DNA of 64,000 nucleotides from positions 186,001-250,000 of the forward strand of contig NZ_LIXJ01000006.1 in the NCBI RefSeq assembly GCF_001905795.1, read 5' to 3'. The notes beneath the pieces are model-generated. The model had not been told where the DNA came from. It saw only the letters and a list, made by a program, of their open reading frames with translations, and searched no databases. The stretch is from Streptomyces sp. CB01580 (lineage in GTDB: Bacteria > Actinomycetota > Actinomycetes > Streptomycetales > Streptomycetaceae). The number at the start of each line of letters is the position of its first letter. Position 1 is the stretch's first letter. Below, piece by piece: positions 35,491-43,105 of the stretch. Made by a program: the position numbers and the translations under genes.

Positions 35491-36720
35491 TCAGCCGGCG
35501 GTGGCGCGCGGTCCGCGCAGCACCGCGAAGGGGACGAGCGCGCCGAGCAGCAGCACGCAGGCGAGCGCGATCCAGCCGGCCGTGCCGAGGGCGAGGACGA
35601 CGCCGGTCATGAGCACCGGACCGGCGACGCGGTTGGCGACGGTGCGGCTGGTGTTGAACAGCACCAGGTAGGCACTGCGCGCCCCCTGCGGTGCCAGCTC
35701 GAAGGACAGCGTCCACGAGGCACCGACCTGGAGCAGTTCGGCGAAGGTCAGAAGGACGACCGCGCCGCCGAGCACCAGCAGGGCCGGTGTGCGGCCGAAG
35801 CCGGGCGCGGCGGCGAAGGCCAGGGCGCCGAGGGCGAGCAGCAGGGCCGCGGCCGCGTACGAGTACCACGCCCGGCGGGTGGTGCCGTAGCAGCGGTTGA
35901 GCGGGTACTGGAGGGCGATGCACAGCACGGTGTTGACGGCGTACAGGATGCCGACATAGCGCTCCGGTACGTCGGTCTCGGTGACGAGCCACAGCGGGAA
36001 CGCCACGTTGAGGACCGGCATCCACAGCGACACCAGCGCGTTGTAGGCGGTGAACCCGAGCAGCGCGCGGTCCTTGAGGAGCGGGGCGACCCGGGCGCTG
36101 CCGGCGGTGGCCGCGGCCTCCTCCGCCCGTGCGGTGGCGTACACCCCGGCGACCACGACGTAGGCGACGGCGCCGCCGATGAGCAACGGCCGGAAGGCGC
36201 CCGGCGCGCCGGAGCCGAGCGCGGCCCCGGCGATCAGTCCGCCCAGGCTGATGCCGAGGTTGACGACGGTGCGCTGCACGGCCATCACCTTGGCGCGCAG
36301 GCTCTCGGGGGCCCGGGCGCCGACGTACGACTGCACGAGCGGGGGCGAGGACTGCTCGGTGACGGCGACGAGGGCGACCACGACGAGGAAGCTCCACCAG
36401 CCGTCCACCCACAGATATCCGATCGTGGCCAGGGCGCGCAGCAGCATCACCCCGATCAGCACCGGTTTCGGTCCCCATCGCCCGGCCAGCCGCGCGATGG
36501 GGACGGCGGCGGCGACGGCGACGGCGCCGCCGATCGTCAGCCCGGCGCCGACGGAGGAGGTGCTGAGATGGGCGACCTTGACGAAGTAGATGGTCGAGAC
36601 CGCGAGGAACAGTCCCGTACCGGTCCACTCGATCAGCGTGGCGCCCTGGACCAGCGGCAGGAACTGCCGGTAGCCGGTGTCCTGCGCCTGCCGGGCGGGA
36701 GTGGTGGTGCTCGTGCCCAT
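35491..36720 (-). CDS. MFS transporter, probable exporter of the NRPS product
   Basis: A 409-residue membrane protein with about 12 helices in two halves. The loop between helices 2 and 3 reads LAGRWGPKPVLIG, the MFS signature. Start ATG 36718-36720, two bases after the SbnA-like stop; the longer frame upstream overlaps that gene out of register and is discarded. Its position within the operon of Dap and NRPS genes suggests export of, and self-resistance to, the product across the cytoplasmic membrane. Substrate is inferred only from context. Confidence 0.88.
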   Translation of the reverse strand: MGTSTTTPARQAQDTGYRQFLPLVQGATLIEWTGTGLFLAVSTIYFVKVAHLSTSSVGAGLTIGGAVAVAAAVPIARLAGRWGPKPVLIGVMLLRALATIGYLWVDGWWSFLVVVALVAVTEQSSPPLVQSYVGARAPESLRAKVMAVQRTVVNLGISLGGLIAGAALGSGAPGAFRPLLIGGAVAYVVVAGVYATARAEEAAATAGSARVAPLLKDRALLGFTAYNALVSLWMPVLNVAFPLWLVTETDVPERYVGILYAVNTVLCIALQYPLNRCYGTTRRAWYSYAAAALLLALGALAFAAAPGFGRTPALLVLGGAVVLLTFAELLQVGASWTLSFELAPQGARSAYLVLFNTSRTVANRVAGPVLMTGVVLALGTAGWIALACVLLLGALVPFAVLRGPRATAG

Positions 36721-36722
36721 GG

Positions 36723-37757
36723 TCAGTGCTCCTGGTGCTTCCTGTCGAAGAAGAGGCCCTCGCGGCGCAGCCGTTCCATGGCCGCGGCGATCTCCTTCAC
36801 GATGCCCCGCTCGCCCGCCCAGTCGTCGGAGTAGAGGGTGTCGCGGTACTTCACGCCGCCGTCGGCGGCCAGGCAGACCGCGATCCGGTCGTCGGCGTGA
36901 CCGTCGTCCTGGTCGCTGAGCAGCGCGCGCACGGCGCAACCGCTGGAGCCACCGAGCACGAGTCCCGTGTCCTCGGCGAGGATCCGGCAGACGGCGATCG
37001 CCTCGATGTCGTCGACGCGTACGGCGCGGTCGTAGCTGTCCGGCCCCTTCAGCAGTGCGGAGGGCCGGCTGGCTCCTATGCCGGGGATCAGGCGGCGCCC
37101 GGTGCTGCCCGAGACGGCCGTGGAGCCGGTGACGTCCACGGCGACGACGGCGACGTCCGGGCGGCGTTGCCGCAGGTGGGCGCCGATACCGGCGAGGGTG
37201 CCGCCGGTGGAGACCGGTACGTAGACCGCGCCGAGGAGGGGGCCGGCCTGCTCGGTGATCTCGGGGCCGGTGGTGCGGCGGTGCATGTCGGGCGCGGCGG
37301 GGTTCTCGTACTGGTTGGGCCAGCGGTACGCGGGGTGGCGCGCGCACAGTTCACGGACCGTGCGCAGCCGGGTCAGCAGGTATCCGCCCTGGCCGTCCGG
37401 TTCGTCGACGACGATGGTGCGTGCGCCGCGCTCGGTGAGCGTGCGGAGGGTGGTGTGCGGGGTCTTCAGGTCGACCACGGCCAGGAACACGCAGTCGATG
37501 GCCGGCAGCAGCCGGGCCAGGGCGAGGCCGAGGTTGCCGGAGGTGGATTCCACCACCACCGTGCCCGGGGTGAGCGGCCGTTCGTCGTGCAGCGCCCGCA
37601 GGAGGGCCACGGCGCTGCGGTCCTTCACCGATCCGGTGGGGCCGTGTTCCTCCAGCTTCAGTCCCAGACGCCGAACCCGGCCCCGGTGGGCGACGTCCAG
37701 GAGGAGTAAGGGAGTGCGATGGATGGCCCGCGCGAGGACAGGTTGGACAGGTGTCAC
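36723..37757 (-). CDS. sbnA: PLP-dependent cysteine-synthase-like enzyme for L-Dap formation (SbnA-like), with a TTA codon
   Basis: A 344-residue fold-type II PLP enzyme. The Lys that binds PLP is Lys45 in GPTGSVKDRSA; the phosphate loop reads VSTGGTLAGIG; ESTSGNLG is the substrate loop. These match SbnA and the cysteine-synthase family. Known of SbnA: it replaces the phosphate of O-phospho-L-serine with L-glutamate, and the adduct is split by SbnB. First gene of the seven-gene NRPS operon. GTG 37755-37757 with GGGGGAAG upstream. Codon 17 is TTA (37707-37709), the only in-frame TTA I noticed in the window, implying dependence on the bldA leucyl-tRNA and so developmental timing of Dap supply. 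Confidence 0.87.
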   Translation of the reverse strand: MTPVQPVLARAIHRTPLLLLDVAHRGRVRRLGLKLEEHGPTGSVKDRSAVALLRALHDERPLTPGTVVVESTSGNLGLALARLLPAIDCVFLAVVDLKTPHTTLRTLTERGARTIVVDEPDGQGGYLLTRLRTVRELCARHPAYRWPNQYENPAAPDMHRRTTGPEITEQAGPLLGAVYVPVSTGGTLAGIGAHLRQRRPDVAVVAVDVTGSTAVSGSTGRRLIPGIGASRPSALLKGPDSYDRAVRVDDIEAIAVCRILAEDTGLVLGGSSGCAVRALLSDQDDGHADDRIAVCLAADGGVKYRDTLYSDDWAGERGIVKEIAAAMERLRREGLFFDRKHQEH

Positions 37758-38296
37758 TGCTTCCCCCCGTGCGATGGGTCGTCGGCCCTTCCGGTGGTCC
37801 GGCCGGGATGCCTTCGCTGTGCGACCTCAGACACTAAGCGGGCCCGCCCCGCTGTCACCATGCCGCTCCGCGCGGGCCCCACCGCTGTTGGCGAGAACCG
37901 CGCTTGACGTACCGTCGGCGCCCCGCTTCCGGCCGGTCCGGTCCCCGCGCCGACGGCCGCCCCAGGGCGGTCCGGTGGGGTCGGGGCGCGGCGGGCAACT
38001 CGAAATGGCCGGTTCGGTTCTGCCGCACGCCGCGCGCCACGCCGTGTGCGGCACCGGCCGCGGCGTCGCGCGCGGCGTGCGGCACCGGCCCGCGCGGGTG
38101 GCCCGTACGTTCGCGCGGACGGTCTTCCCGGGCCGGGGCCGGGACCGTCGCACGGGCCTCGGCCCCGGCCCGCCCCTGAAGTACGGTGACACCGGGGTCG
38201 GCCCGGGACCGTGCCGCGTGGGCGGGGACGGGCCGGGAGACCCACGGCCGTCGCGCCCGCGCCCCGTTTCCCGCGCAGAGGTGGAGGGACACGCAC
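37758..38296. other. Divergent intergenic region upstream of the Dap-NRPS operon
   Basis: About 540 bases without a convincing gene, between the start of the NRPS operon (minus) and the DUF779 locus (plus). It must hold the operon promoter. It contains a perfect 16-base inverted repeat with a nested repeat, listed separately. Frames here are Arg/Pro/Gly-rich with no family motif. Confidence 0.5.
38022..38084. repeat. Perfect 16-bp inverted repeat with nested direct repeat
   Basis: TGCCGCACGCCGCGCG (38022-38037) is repeated as its exact reverse complement at 38069-38084. In addition, GTGCGGCACCGGCC occurs directly at 38046-38059 and 38077-38090. The element lies about 270 bases upstream of the SbnA-like start and 210 bases before the DUF779 locus. 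It could form a large hairpin or bind a regulator. Confidence 0.6.
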
Positions 38297-38407
38297 ATGG
38301 ACCGACACGACATGGACCGGATCAGTACGAGCCGGTGGCAGACGACGAGAAGTCGGCCGCCGTCCCGGCGCGCACCGGCGTTTCCCGGTCCCGGGACGCC
38401 GCGGTGA
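38297..38407 (+). CDS. Possible 36-residue leader ORF coupled to the DUF779 gene
   Basis: ATG 38297 follows GGTGGAGGGA at ideal spacing and opens a 36-residue frame (beginning MDRHDMDRISTSRWQ, Arg/Pro-rich at the end) whose TGA at 38405-38407 overlaps the GTG of the DUF779 gene as GTGA. I do not recognise the peptide. It could be a leader that couples translation, or it could mark an old frameshift in an extended DUF779 N-terminus. The good ribosome-binding site and exact stop-start overlap are the only support. Confidence 0.35.
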   Translation: MDRHDMDRISTSRWQTTRSRPPSRRAPAFPGPGTPR

Positions 38408-38766
38408 GCGCGGCCGGGGCGGCGGCCGTGGAGCTCACCCCCGCGGCGGCCGAGTTGCTGCGACTGCTGCGCGCGGCCCACGGCCCGTTGATGTTCCATC
38501 AGTCGGGCGGCTGCTGCGACGGCAGCGCGCCCATGTGCTATCGGGACGGCGAGTTCCGTACGGGTGGCTCCGATGTGCTGCTGGCCTCCCTCCGCGTCGA
38601 CGGGGTGCCGGAGAGCATCCCGTTCTGGATCTCGCGGAGTCAGTTCGAGGTGTGGGCGCACACCCGGCTGATCGTCGACGTGGTGGAGGGACGGGGCAGC
38701 GGATTCTCGCTGGAGGCTCCGGAGGGGGTGCGCTTCCTGATCCGTTCCCGGCTCGTCGGTCCGTGA
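38404..38766 (+). CDS. DUF779 domain protein
   Basis: A 120-residue protein carrying the DUF779 signature HQSGGCCDGSAPMC (about residues 33-46) with paired cysteines, and the C-terminal block GFSLEAPEGVRFLIRSR. Family members usually sit beside NAD-dependent aldehyde dehydrogenases; none is next to it here. The Cys-rich motif suggests metal binding or redox chemistry, but no activity is established. Start taken as GTG 38404, which overlaps a short upstream ORF and begins just before the conserved region (VELTPAAAELLRLL). An in-frame GTG at 38335 would add 23 less protein-like residues. Confidence 0.85.
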   Translation: MSAAGAAAVELTPAAAELLRLLRAAHGPLMFHQSGGCCDGSAPMCYRDGEFRTGGSDVLLASLRVDGVPESIPFWISRSQFEVWAHTRLIVDVVEGRGSGFSLEAPEGVRFLIRSRLVGP

Positions 38767-38805
38767 GCGCGCGGCGCGCCGGGAGACGGCACCCCGTGCC
38801 GGCGT

Positions 38806-38833
38806 TTGCCACAACGGCAAGGATCCTTGTGGC
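38806..38833. promoter_or_regulatory. Nested inverted repeats upstream of the epoxide-hydrolase-like gene
   Basis: TTGCC-acaac-GGCAA (38806-38820) and the overlapping pair GCCACAA / TTGTGGC (38808-38814, 38827-38833) lie about 110 bases upstream of the hydrolase start. They could serve as an operator or alternative hairpins. No regulator can be named. Confidence 0.35.
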
Positions 38834-38939
38834 CGCGGCGGGCACGGCCGAATGATCGTGGCATCGGCGGCACCGGCGCGCTCGGGTGCCCAGCGCCCAC
38901 GGCCGGACCGCCGCCGCCCACGTCTGCGAGGAGAGAACC

Positions 38940-39950
38940 GTGCCGTCCACCGACCTGCCCATCCCCGCTCCGTCGGCCGCCGTCCACCGGCTGGTGGAGG
39001 TGCCCGGCGGCCGCATCCATCTGGTCGAACAGGGCAGTGGCCCCCTGGTTCTGCTGGTGCACGGCTTTCCCGAGTCGTGGTATTCGTGGCGCCATCAGCT
39101 TCCGGCACTCGCCGCGGCGGGTTTCCGCGCGGTCGCGATCGATGTCCGCGGGTACGGCCGTTCGTCCGGCCCCGGGGAGGCGGAGGCGTACCGGATGCCC
39201 GCCCACGTCTCCGACAACGTCGGGGTGGTACGGGCGCTCGGAGAGCGGACCGCGACGATCGTGGGCCACGACTGGGGGGCGGGCATCGCGTCCGGCAGCG
39301 CGCTGCTGAGGCCCGACGTGTTCACCTCCGTGGGGCTGCTCGGCGTCCCGTACGCCCCGAGGAGCGGCCCCCGGCCGACCGAGGTGTTCGCCCGCATCGG
39401 CGGCGCCGACGAGTTCTACGTCGGCTACTTCCAGGCACCGGGACGGGCCGAGGCGGAGATCGAGCCCGATGTGCGCGGATGGCTGGCCGGGTTCTACGCC
39501 GCGCTCTCCGCCGACACGATGCCGCCATCCGGGGCGGACAGTCCCTTCCTCGTGCCGCCGGGGGCGCGGATGCGTGACCGGTTCCCCGCCGGGGTGCTCC
39601 CCTCCTGGCTGAGCGAGGCCGATCTGGACTTCTACGCGGCGGAGTTCGAGCGGACCGGGCTGACGGGTGCGCTGAACCGGTACCGCAACGTCGACCGGGA
39701 CTGGGAGGACCTCGCCGGCCTGGACGGGGCGCCGCTCACCCCGCCGTCCCTCTTCATCGGCGGTGAACTCGACCCGTCGACCGGTTGGTCGGCCGAGGCG
39801 ATCGCCGCCTTCCCCACCACGCTCCCCGGCCTGGTCTCCTCCCACATCCTGCCGGGCTGCGGACACTGGCTCCAGCAGGAACGTGCCGCGGAGGTTAACC
39901 GCCTGCTCGTCGCCTGGCTGCGTTCCCCGCAGGTGCGCGCCGCAGGGTGA
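38940..39950 (+). CDS. Epoxide-hydrolase-like alpha/beta hydrolase
   Basis: A 336-residue alpha/beta hydrolase. The oxyanion segment HGFPESWYSWR is followed by GHDWGAG, where Asp replaces Ser as nucleophile, as in epoxide hydrolases and haloalkane dehalogenases. The catalytic His lies in GCGHWLQQE near the C-terminus, and a cap region lies between. Start GTG 38940 is preceded by GAGGAGAG at five bases; an upstream ATG at 38886 lacks this. The length and the HGFPESWYSW motif fit soluble epoxide hydrolases (EphA type). Substrate unknown; single-gene unit by layout. Confidence 0.88.
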   Translation: MPSTDLPIPAPSAAVHRLVEVPGGRIHLVEQGSGPLVLLVHGFPESWYSWRHQLPALAAAGFRAVAIDVRGYGRSSGPGEAEAYRMPAHVSDNVGVVRALGERTATIVGHDWGAGIASGSALLRPDVFTSVGLLGVPYAPRSGPRPTEVFARIGGADEFYVGYFQAPGRAEAEIEPDVRGWLAGFYAALSADTMPPSGADSPFLVPPGARMRDRFPAGVLPSWLSEADLDFYAAEFERTGLTGALNRYRNVDRDWEDLAGLDGAPLTPPSLFIGGELDPSTGWSAEAIAAFPTTLPGLVSSHILPGCGHWLQQERAAEVNRLLVAWLRSPQVRAAG

Positions 39951-40017
39951 GCGCACGGCGCGCCGCACGACCGGCCGGCACGGCCGGGGCGACGTGGTCG
40001 CCGAAGGACCGTCGGCG

Positions 40018-40212
40018 TCAGGGGCCCAGGCTGCTGACGACGTCGGCCGTGGCCGTCAGGCCGTCCTGGATGGTCGGCGCCATGCTCGTGCCCGCGAGGA
40101 AGAACCCGAGCAGGGCGCAGACCAGCGCGTGCGAGACCTTCAGCCCCCCGTTGCGGAGGAAGATCACCGCGAGGATCAGCAGAAGCAGCACCAGTGAGAT
40201 CGAAATGGCCAT
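40018..40212 (-). CDS. Small membrane protein
   Basis: A 64-residue protein with one strong N-terminal helix (SLVLLLLILAVIFL) and a second hydrophobic stretch (HALVCALLGFFLAG), then SMAPTIQDGL and a polar tail. ATG 40210-40212 is preceded by GGAGGAGG at six bases. Proteins of this look (GGLKVSHA...GFFLAGTS.AP) are common in streptomycetes, often near integrative-element or transfer genes, but no such genes are seen here. Function unknown. The palindrome GAATGC-G-GCATTC lies just upstream (40236-40248). Confidence 0.7.
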   Translation of the reverse strand: MAISISLVLLLLILAVIFLRNGGLKVSHALVCALLGFFLAGTSMAPTIQDGLTATADVVSSLGP

Positions 40213-40540
40213 GGCCAACCTCCTCCGCCGCGCCGGAATGCGGCATTCGGCCGCCAGTGTGGCGTAGCGGGGAGGCCGTCCGGTGGACTGGCGTGTCCGC
40301 CATCCGGGTGTTGTCCGGCTGTCACGTACCGGCCCCGGCGCGCCGGAACGGCCGCCGGGGCCGGTCCCGTCGCTGCGGGTGCCCGCGTCGGGCGTGCGCA
40401 GGGAGTGCTCCGGGTCCGCGGGTCATCGGTGTCGAGGCGGCCGGCCGCTGGTTCCTCCCCGGCCCGACCGCTCTGCGCGCGGGGTCGACGGGGAGCCGAC
40501 GGCCTCGTCACGGCGGCGGTCCCGCGGGCGCGGTCCTCGC
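40213..40540. other. Intergenic stretch, no gene seen
   Basis: About 330 bases between the small membrane protein and the end of the ABC transporter operon. It holds the short palindrome GAATGCGGCATTC (40236-40248), a possible operator for the small gene. Nothing else recognised. Confidence 0.45.
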
Positions 40541-41245
40541 TCATCCCGCCCGGCGCGCGCCCTCCCGGGGTGCGGGGGTCCCCGGGCCGGACCCGCAGAT
40601 CTCCGGCCAGCCGACCGTGCGATCGCACCAGCGTTCCAGCAGGACCCGGTCGTGGCCCACGGCCAGCAGTCCGGCGCCCGACTCGTGCCGGTACGCCTCG
40701 ACGACCGCAACCAGTGCGGCGGTCGTCGACGCGTCGAGCATCGCCGTCATCTCGTCGCAGATGAGCCAGCGCGGGCGCAGCACCAACGCCCGGGCGAGAC
40801 AGGCGCGCTGCAGTTGTCCGTCGCTCACCTCGTGGGGGCGGCGGCCCAGCAGTTCGGCGGTGAGCCCGACGGCCGGGGCGAGTTCCGCCACCCGGTCCGC
40901 CACCTCGGCGCGCCGGCCGGTGGCCCGCAGCGGCTGGGCGATGAGTTCGCGCAGGCTGAGCCGGGGATCGGCGGAGAGCCGGGGCTGCTGGAAGACGACG
41001 CCGACGGCGGTGCGCTGTTCCCTCGGGGCCCGGTGCCGCCAGCCGCGTACCGGCCGGCCGTCGAGGGTGAGCGTGCCCGCGTCCGGCCGGTGCAGCAGGG
41101 CGGCCACCTTGGCCAGGGTGGACTTGCCGCAGCCGCTGGGACCGAGGAGCCCGACGGACTCCCCCGGCTCGATGGCCAGCGAGGCGTCACGGACCACGGG
41201 GGTACGACGGTCGTACCCGGCGGTGATACGGGTCAGTTCAAGCAC
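40541..41245 (-). CDS. ABC importer ATPase (DppF/NikE type)
   Basis: A 234-residue ATPase: Walker A GPSGCGKST, signature VSDGQLQR in place of LSGGQ, Walker B LICDEMTAMLD, and switch His in VGHDR. The SDGQLQR variant is typical of NikE-like subunits. It lacks the C-terminal oligopeptide-binding extension present in its partner. Start GTG 41243-41245 overlaps the partner's stop by 8 bases. Last gene of the five-gene importer operon; it powers uptake of a peptide, nickel or metallophore, with substrate unresolved. Confidence 0.87.
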   Translation of the reverse strand: MLELTRITAGYDRRTPVVRDASLAIEPGESVGLLGPSGCGKSTLAKVAALLHRPDAGTLTLDGRPVRGWRHRAPREQRTAVGVVFQQPRLSADPRLSLRELIAQPLRATGRRAEVADRVAELAPAVGLTAELLGRRPHEVSDGQLQRACLARALVLRPRWLICDEMTAMLDASTTAALVAVVEAYRHESGAGLLAVGHDRVLLERWCDRTVGWPEICGSGPGTPAPREGARRAG

Positions 41246-42251
41246 GGGCGGACTCCTGCGCGTGCGCCGGCGCACCGTGGTGGCAGGCGAGACGGCCGTC
41301 GAACGGGGGTGGTACGGAGCACCGGTCGTCGACGCGCGGGCAGCGGGCCGCGAACGCGCAGCCGTCGGGGAGCGCCCCGAGCTCCGGCGGCATTCCGGGG
41401 ATGGGGAGGAAGGCGCGTTCCGGCAGCGCGTCGAGGAGCCCGCGGGCGTACGGGTGGCGTGGCCCGGGCTTCCCGAAGAACCCTCCGGCGTCGGCGATCT
41501 CGACGATGCGGCCCGCGTACATGACGGCGACGCGGTCGGCGATCCGTTCGGCCGCCGCCAGGTCGTGGGTGATGATCAGCAGCGCCCGGCCGCCGTCGGT
41601 GTGACGGCGCAGTTCGTCCACGGTCCGCTCGACCAGGTCGCGGTCGAGCCCGGTGGTGGGTTCGTCGGCCAGGAGCAGGGGCGCGTCGCCGATCAGGGCG
41701 AGCGCGGTGGCGGCGCGCTGGGCGAGGCCGCCGGAGAGCTCGTGCGGGTAGCGGTCCAGGTGGCCGGGCGGGAACGCGGCGCGTTCGGCGGCCCGTTCGG
41801 CGGCGGCGCGCAGCTCCTGCCTGCGGGTGCCGGTCAGTTCGCGGAGGGTCTCCTCCAGCTGGGTCCGGACGGTGCGCACGGGGGTGAGGTGGGCCGCGGG
41901 GCTCTGCGGGACGAGTCCGACGCGGCGGCCCCGCACCGTGCGCGCGAGGGTCTTCTCGTCGGCGGTGAGGAGGTCGGTGCCCTCCTGGAGGACCGCCGAG
42001 CCCCCGGTCTCCGCGTTGCCGGGGAGCAGTCCCAGCAGCGCGGAGGCGAGGACGGACTTGCCGCAGCCGCTCTCGCCGACGAGGGCCAGGCACTCCCCCG
42101 CCGCGAGGTCGAAGTGCGCGTCGGTGACGGCCGCGATGTGCCGTCCGCCGCGCATCCGGAAGCGGACGGAGAGCCCGCGGACGGAGAGGACCGGGGCCGC
42201 GGGGGCCGGGGTCCCGCTGTCCGGGGACGGCGGTCGCGGGGTGGTCGTCAC
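41238..42251 (-). CDS. ABC importer ATPase (DppD/NikD type)
   Basis: A 337-residue ATPase with Walker A GESGCGKSV, signature LSGGLAQR, Walker B LLLADEPTTGLD and H-loop ITHD. The C-terminal extension holds the cysteine pattern CAFAARCP...C (about residues 295-310), usual in oligopeptide/dipeptide ATPases. GTG 42249-42251 overlaps the permease stop as GTGA. Pairs with the DppF-type ATPase downstream. Confidence 0.9.
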   Translation of the reverse strand: MTTTPRPPSPDSGTPAPAAPVLSVRGLSVRFRMRGGRHIAAVTDAHFDLAAGECLALVGESGCGKSVLASALLGLLPGNAETGGSAVLQEGTDLLTADEKTLARTVRGRRVGLVPQSPAAHLTPVRTVRTQLEETLRELTGTRRQELRAAAERAAERAAFPPGHLDRYPHELSGGLAQRAATALALIGDAPLLLADEPTTGLDRDLVERTVDELRRHTDGGRALLIITHDLAAAERIADRVAVMYAGRIVEIADAGGFFGKPGPRHPYARGLLDALPERAFLPIPGMPPELGALPDGCAFAARCPRVDDRCSVPPPFDGRLACHHGAPAHAQESARA

Positions 42252-43105
42252 AGCATCAGCTCCGATCGGCGGCGCGGGTTGATCCGTTCCCGCCAGGCAC
42301 CGGCGAGGCCCGCCAGGGCGAGGGTCGGGACGATCAGGAAGAGGCCGGGGAAGAGCGTCGGCCACCAGTCCCCGGCGAGCAGCGAACCGCGCGCCGTCTG
42401 CACGAGGTTGCCCAGGCTCGCCTGGTGCGCGGGCAGCCCCAGTCCCAGGAACGAGAGGGCGGACTCGTGCCACATGGCGTGCGGCACCATCAGCACCGCG
42501 GCGAGACCGGCCTGCGGCAGCACTGCGGGCAGCAGGTGCCGCACGACGACCCGGCTCCGGGAGGCGCCCCCGGAGATCGCCGCGTCGATGAACGGCCGGG
42601 AACGCAGCGACAGCACCTCGGACCGGACGATGCGCGCGGTGGAGAGCCAGTGGGTGAGGGCGATGGAGACGATGACCGGGCCGACGCCGGGCCGGAACAT
42701 GGCCACGATGAAGATGCCCAGCAGCAGGTGCGGTACGGACGAGAAGGTGTCCACGAGCCGCATGACGACCCGGTCGACCCAGCCGCCGGACGCGGCGGCG
42801 AGCGCGCCGACGGCGGTGCCGACGACGGTGGCGGTGAGGCCGGCGACGACGCCGACGAGCAGCGAGACGCGCAGCCCGTAGACGCAGCGCAGCAACAGGT
42901 CGCGACCGACGTCGTCGGTGCCGAACGGGTGCTCCCAGGACGGTGGCCGGAGCCGGGCCGAGAGGTCGACGGCCTGCTGGTCGAGCTGGACCAGCGGGGG
43001 GACGAGGAGGACCGCGAGGAGGACGGCGGCGACGATCCCGGCGGAGCACAGCAGCCGGACACGGCGGCTGGTACGGCGGGTGGATCCGAGAACGGTCTCA
43101 GCCAT
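42248..43105 (-). CDS. ABC importer permease (DppC/NikC type)
   Basis: A 285-residue permease with an N-terminal helix, the periplasmic motif HPFGTDDVGRDLL, five further helices and the ATPase-contact loop GGASRSRVVVRHLLP. ATG 43103-43105 overlaps the preceding permease stop by 8 bases. This is the usual second membrane subunit of peptide/nickel importers. Confidence 0.9.
   Translation of the reverse strand: MAETVLGSTRRTSRRVRLLCSAGIVAAVLLAVLLVPPLVQLDQQAVDLSARLRPPSWEHPFGTDDVGRDLLLRCVYGLRVSLLVGVVAGLTATVVGTAVGALAAASGGWVDRVVMRLVDTFSSVPHLLLGIFIVAMFRPGVGPVIVSIALTHWLSTARIVRSEVLSLRSRPFIDAAISGGASRSRVVVRHLLPAVLPQAGLAAVLMVPHAMWHESALSFLGLGLPAHQASLGNLVQTARGSLLAGDWWPTLFPGLFLIVPTLALAGLAGAWRERINPRRRSELML

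Noticed and set aside
37754..38308. Minus-strand frame of 184 residues upstream of the SbnA-like gene
   Set aside because: Arg/Pro/Gly-rich, no start signal and it spans the inverted repeat; treated as promoter region.
39936..39964. Inverted repeat GCGCGCCG / CGGCGCGC at the end of the epoxide-hydrolase-like gene
   Set aside because: Only 8 bases per arm, overlaps the stop codon and such GC palindromes are frequent by chance here.
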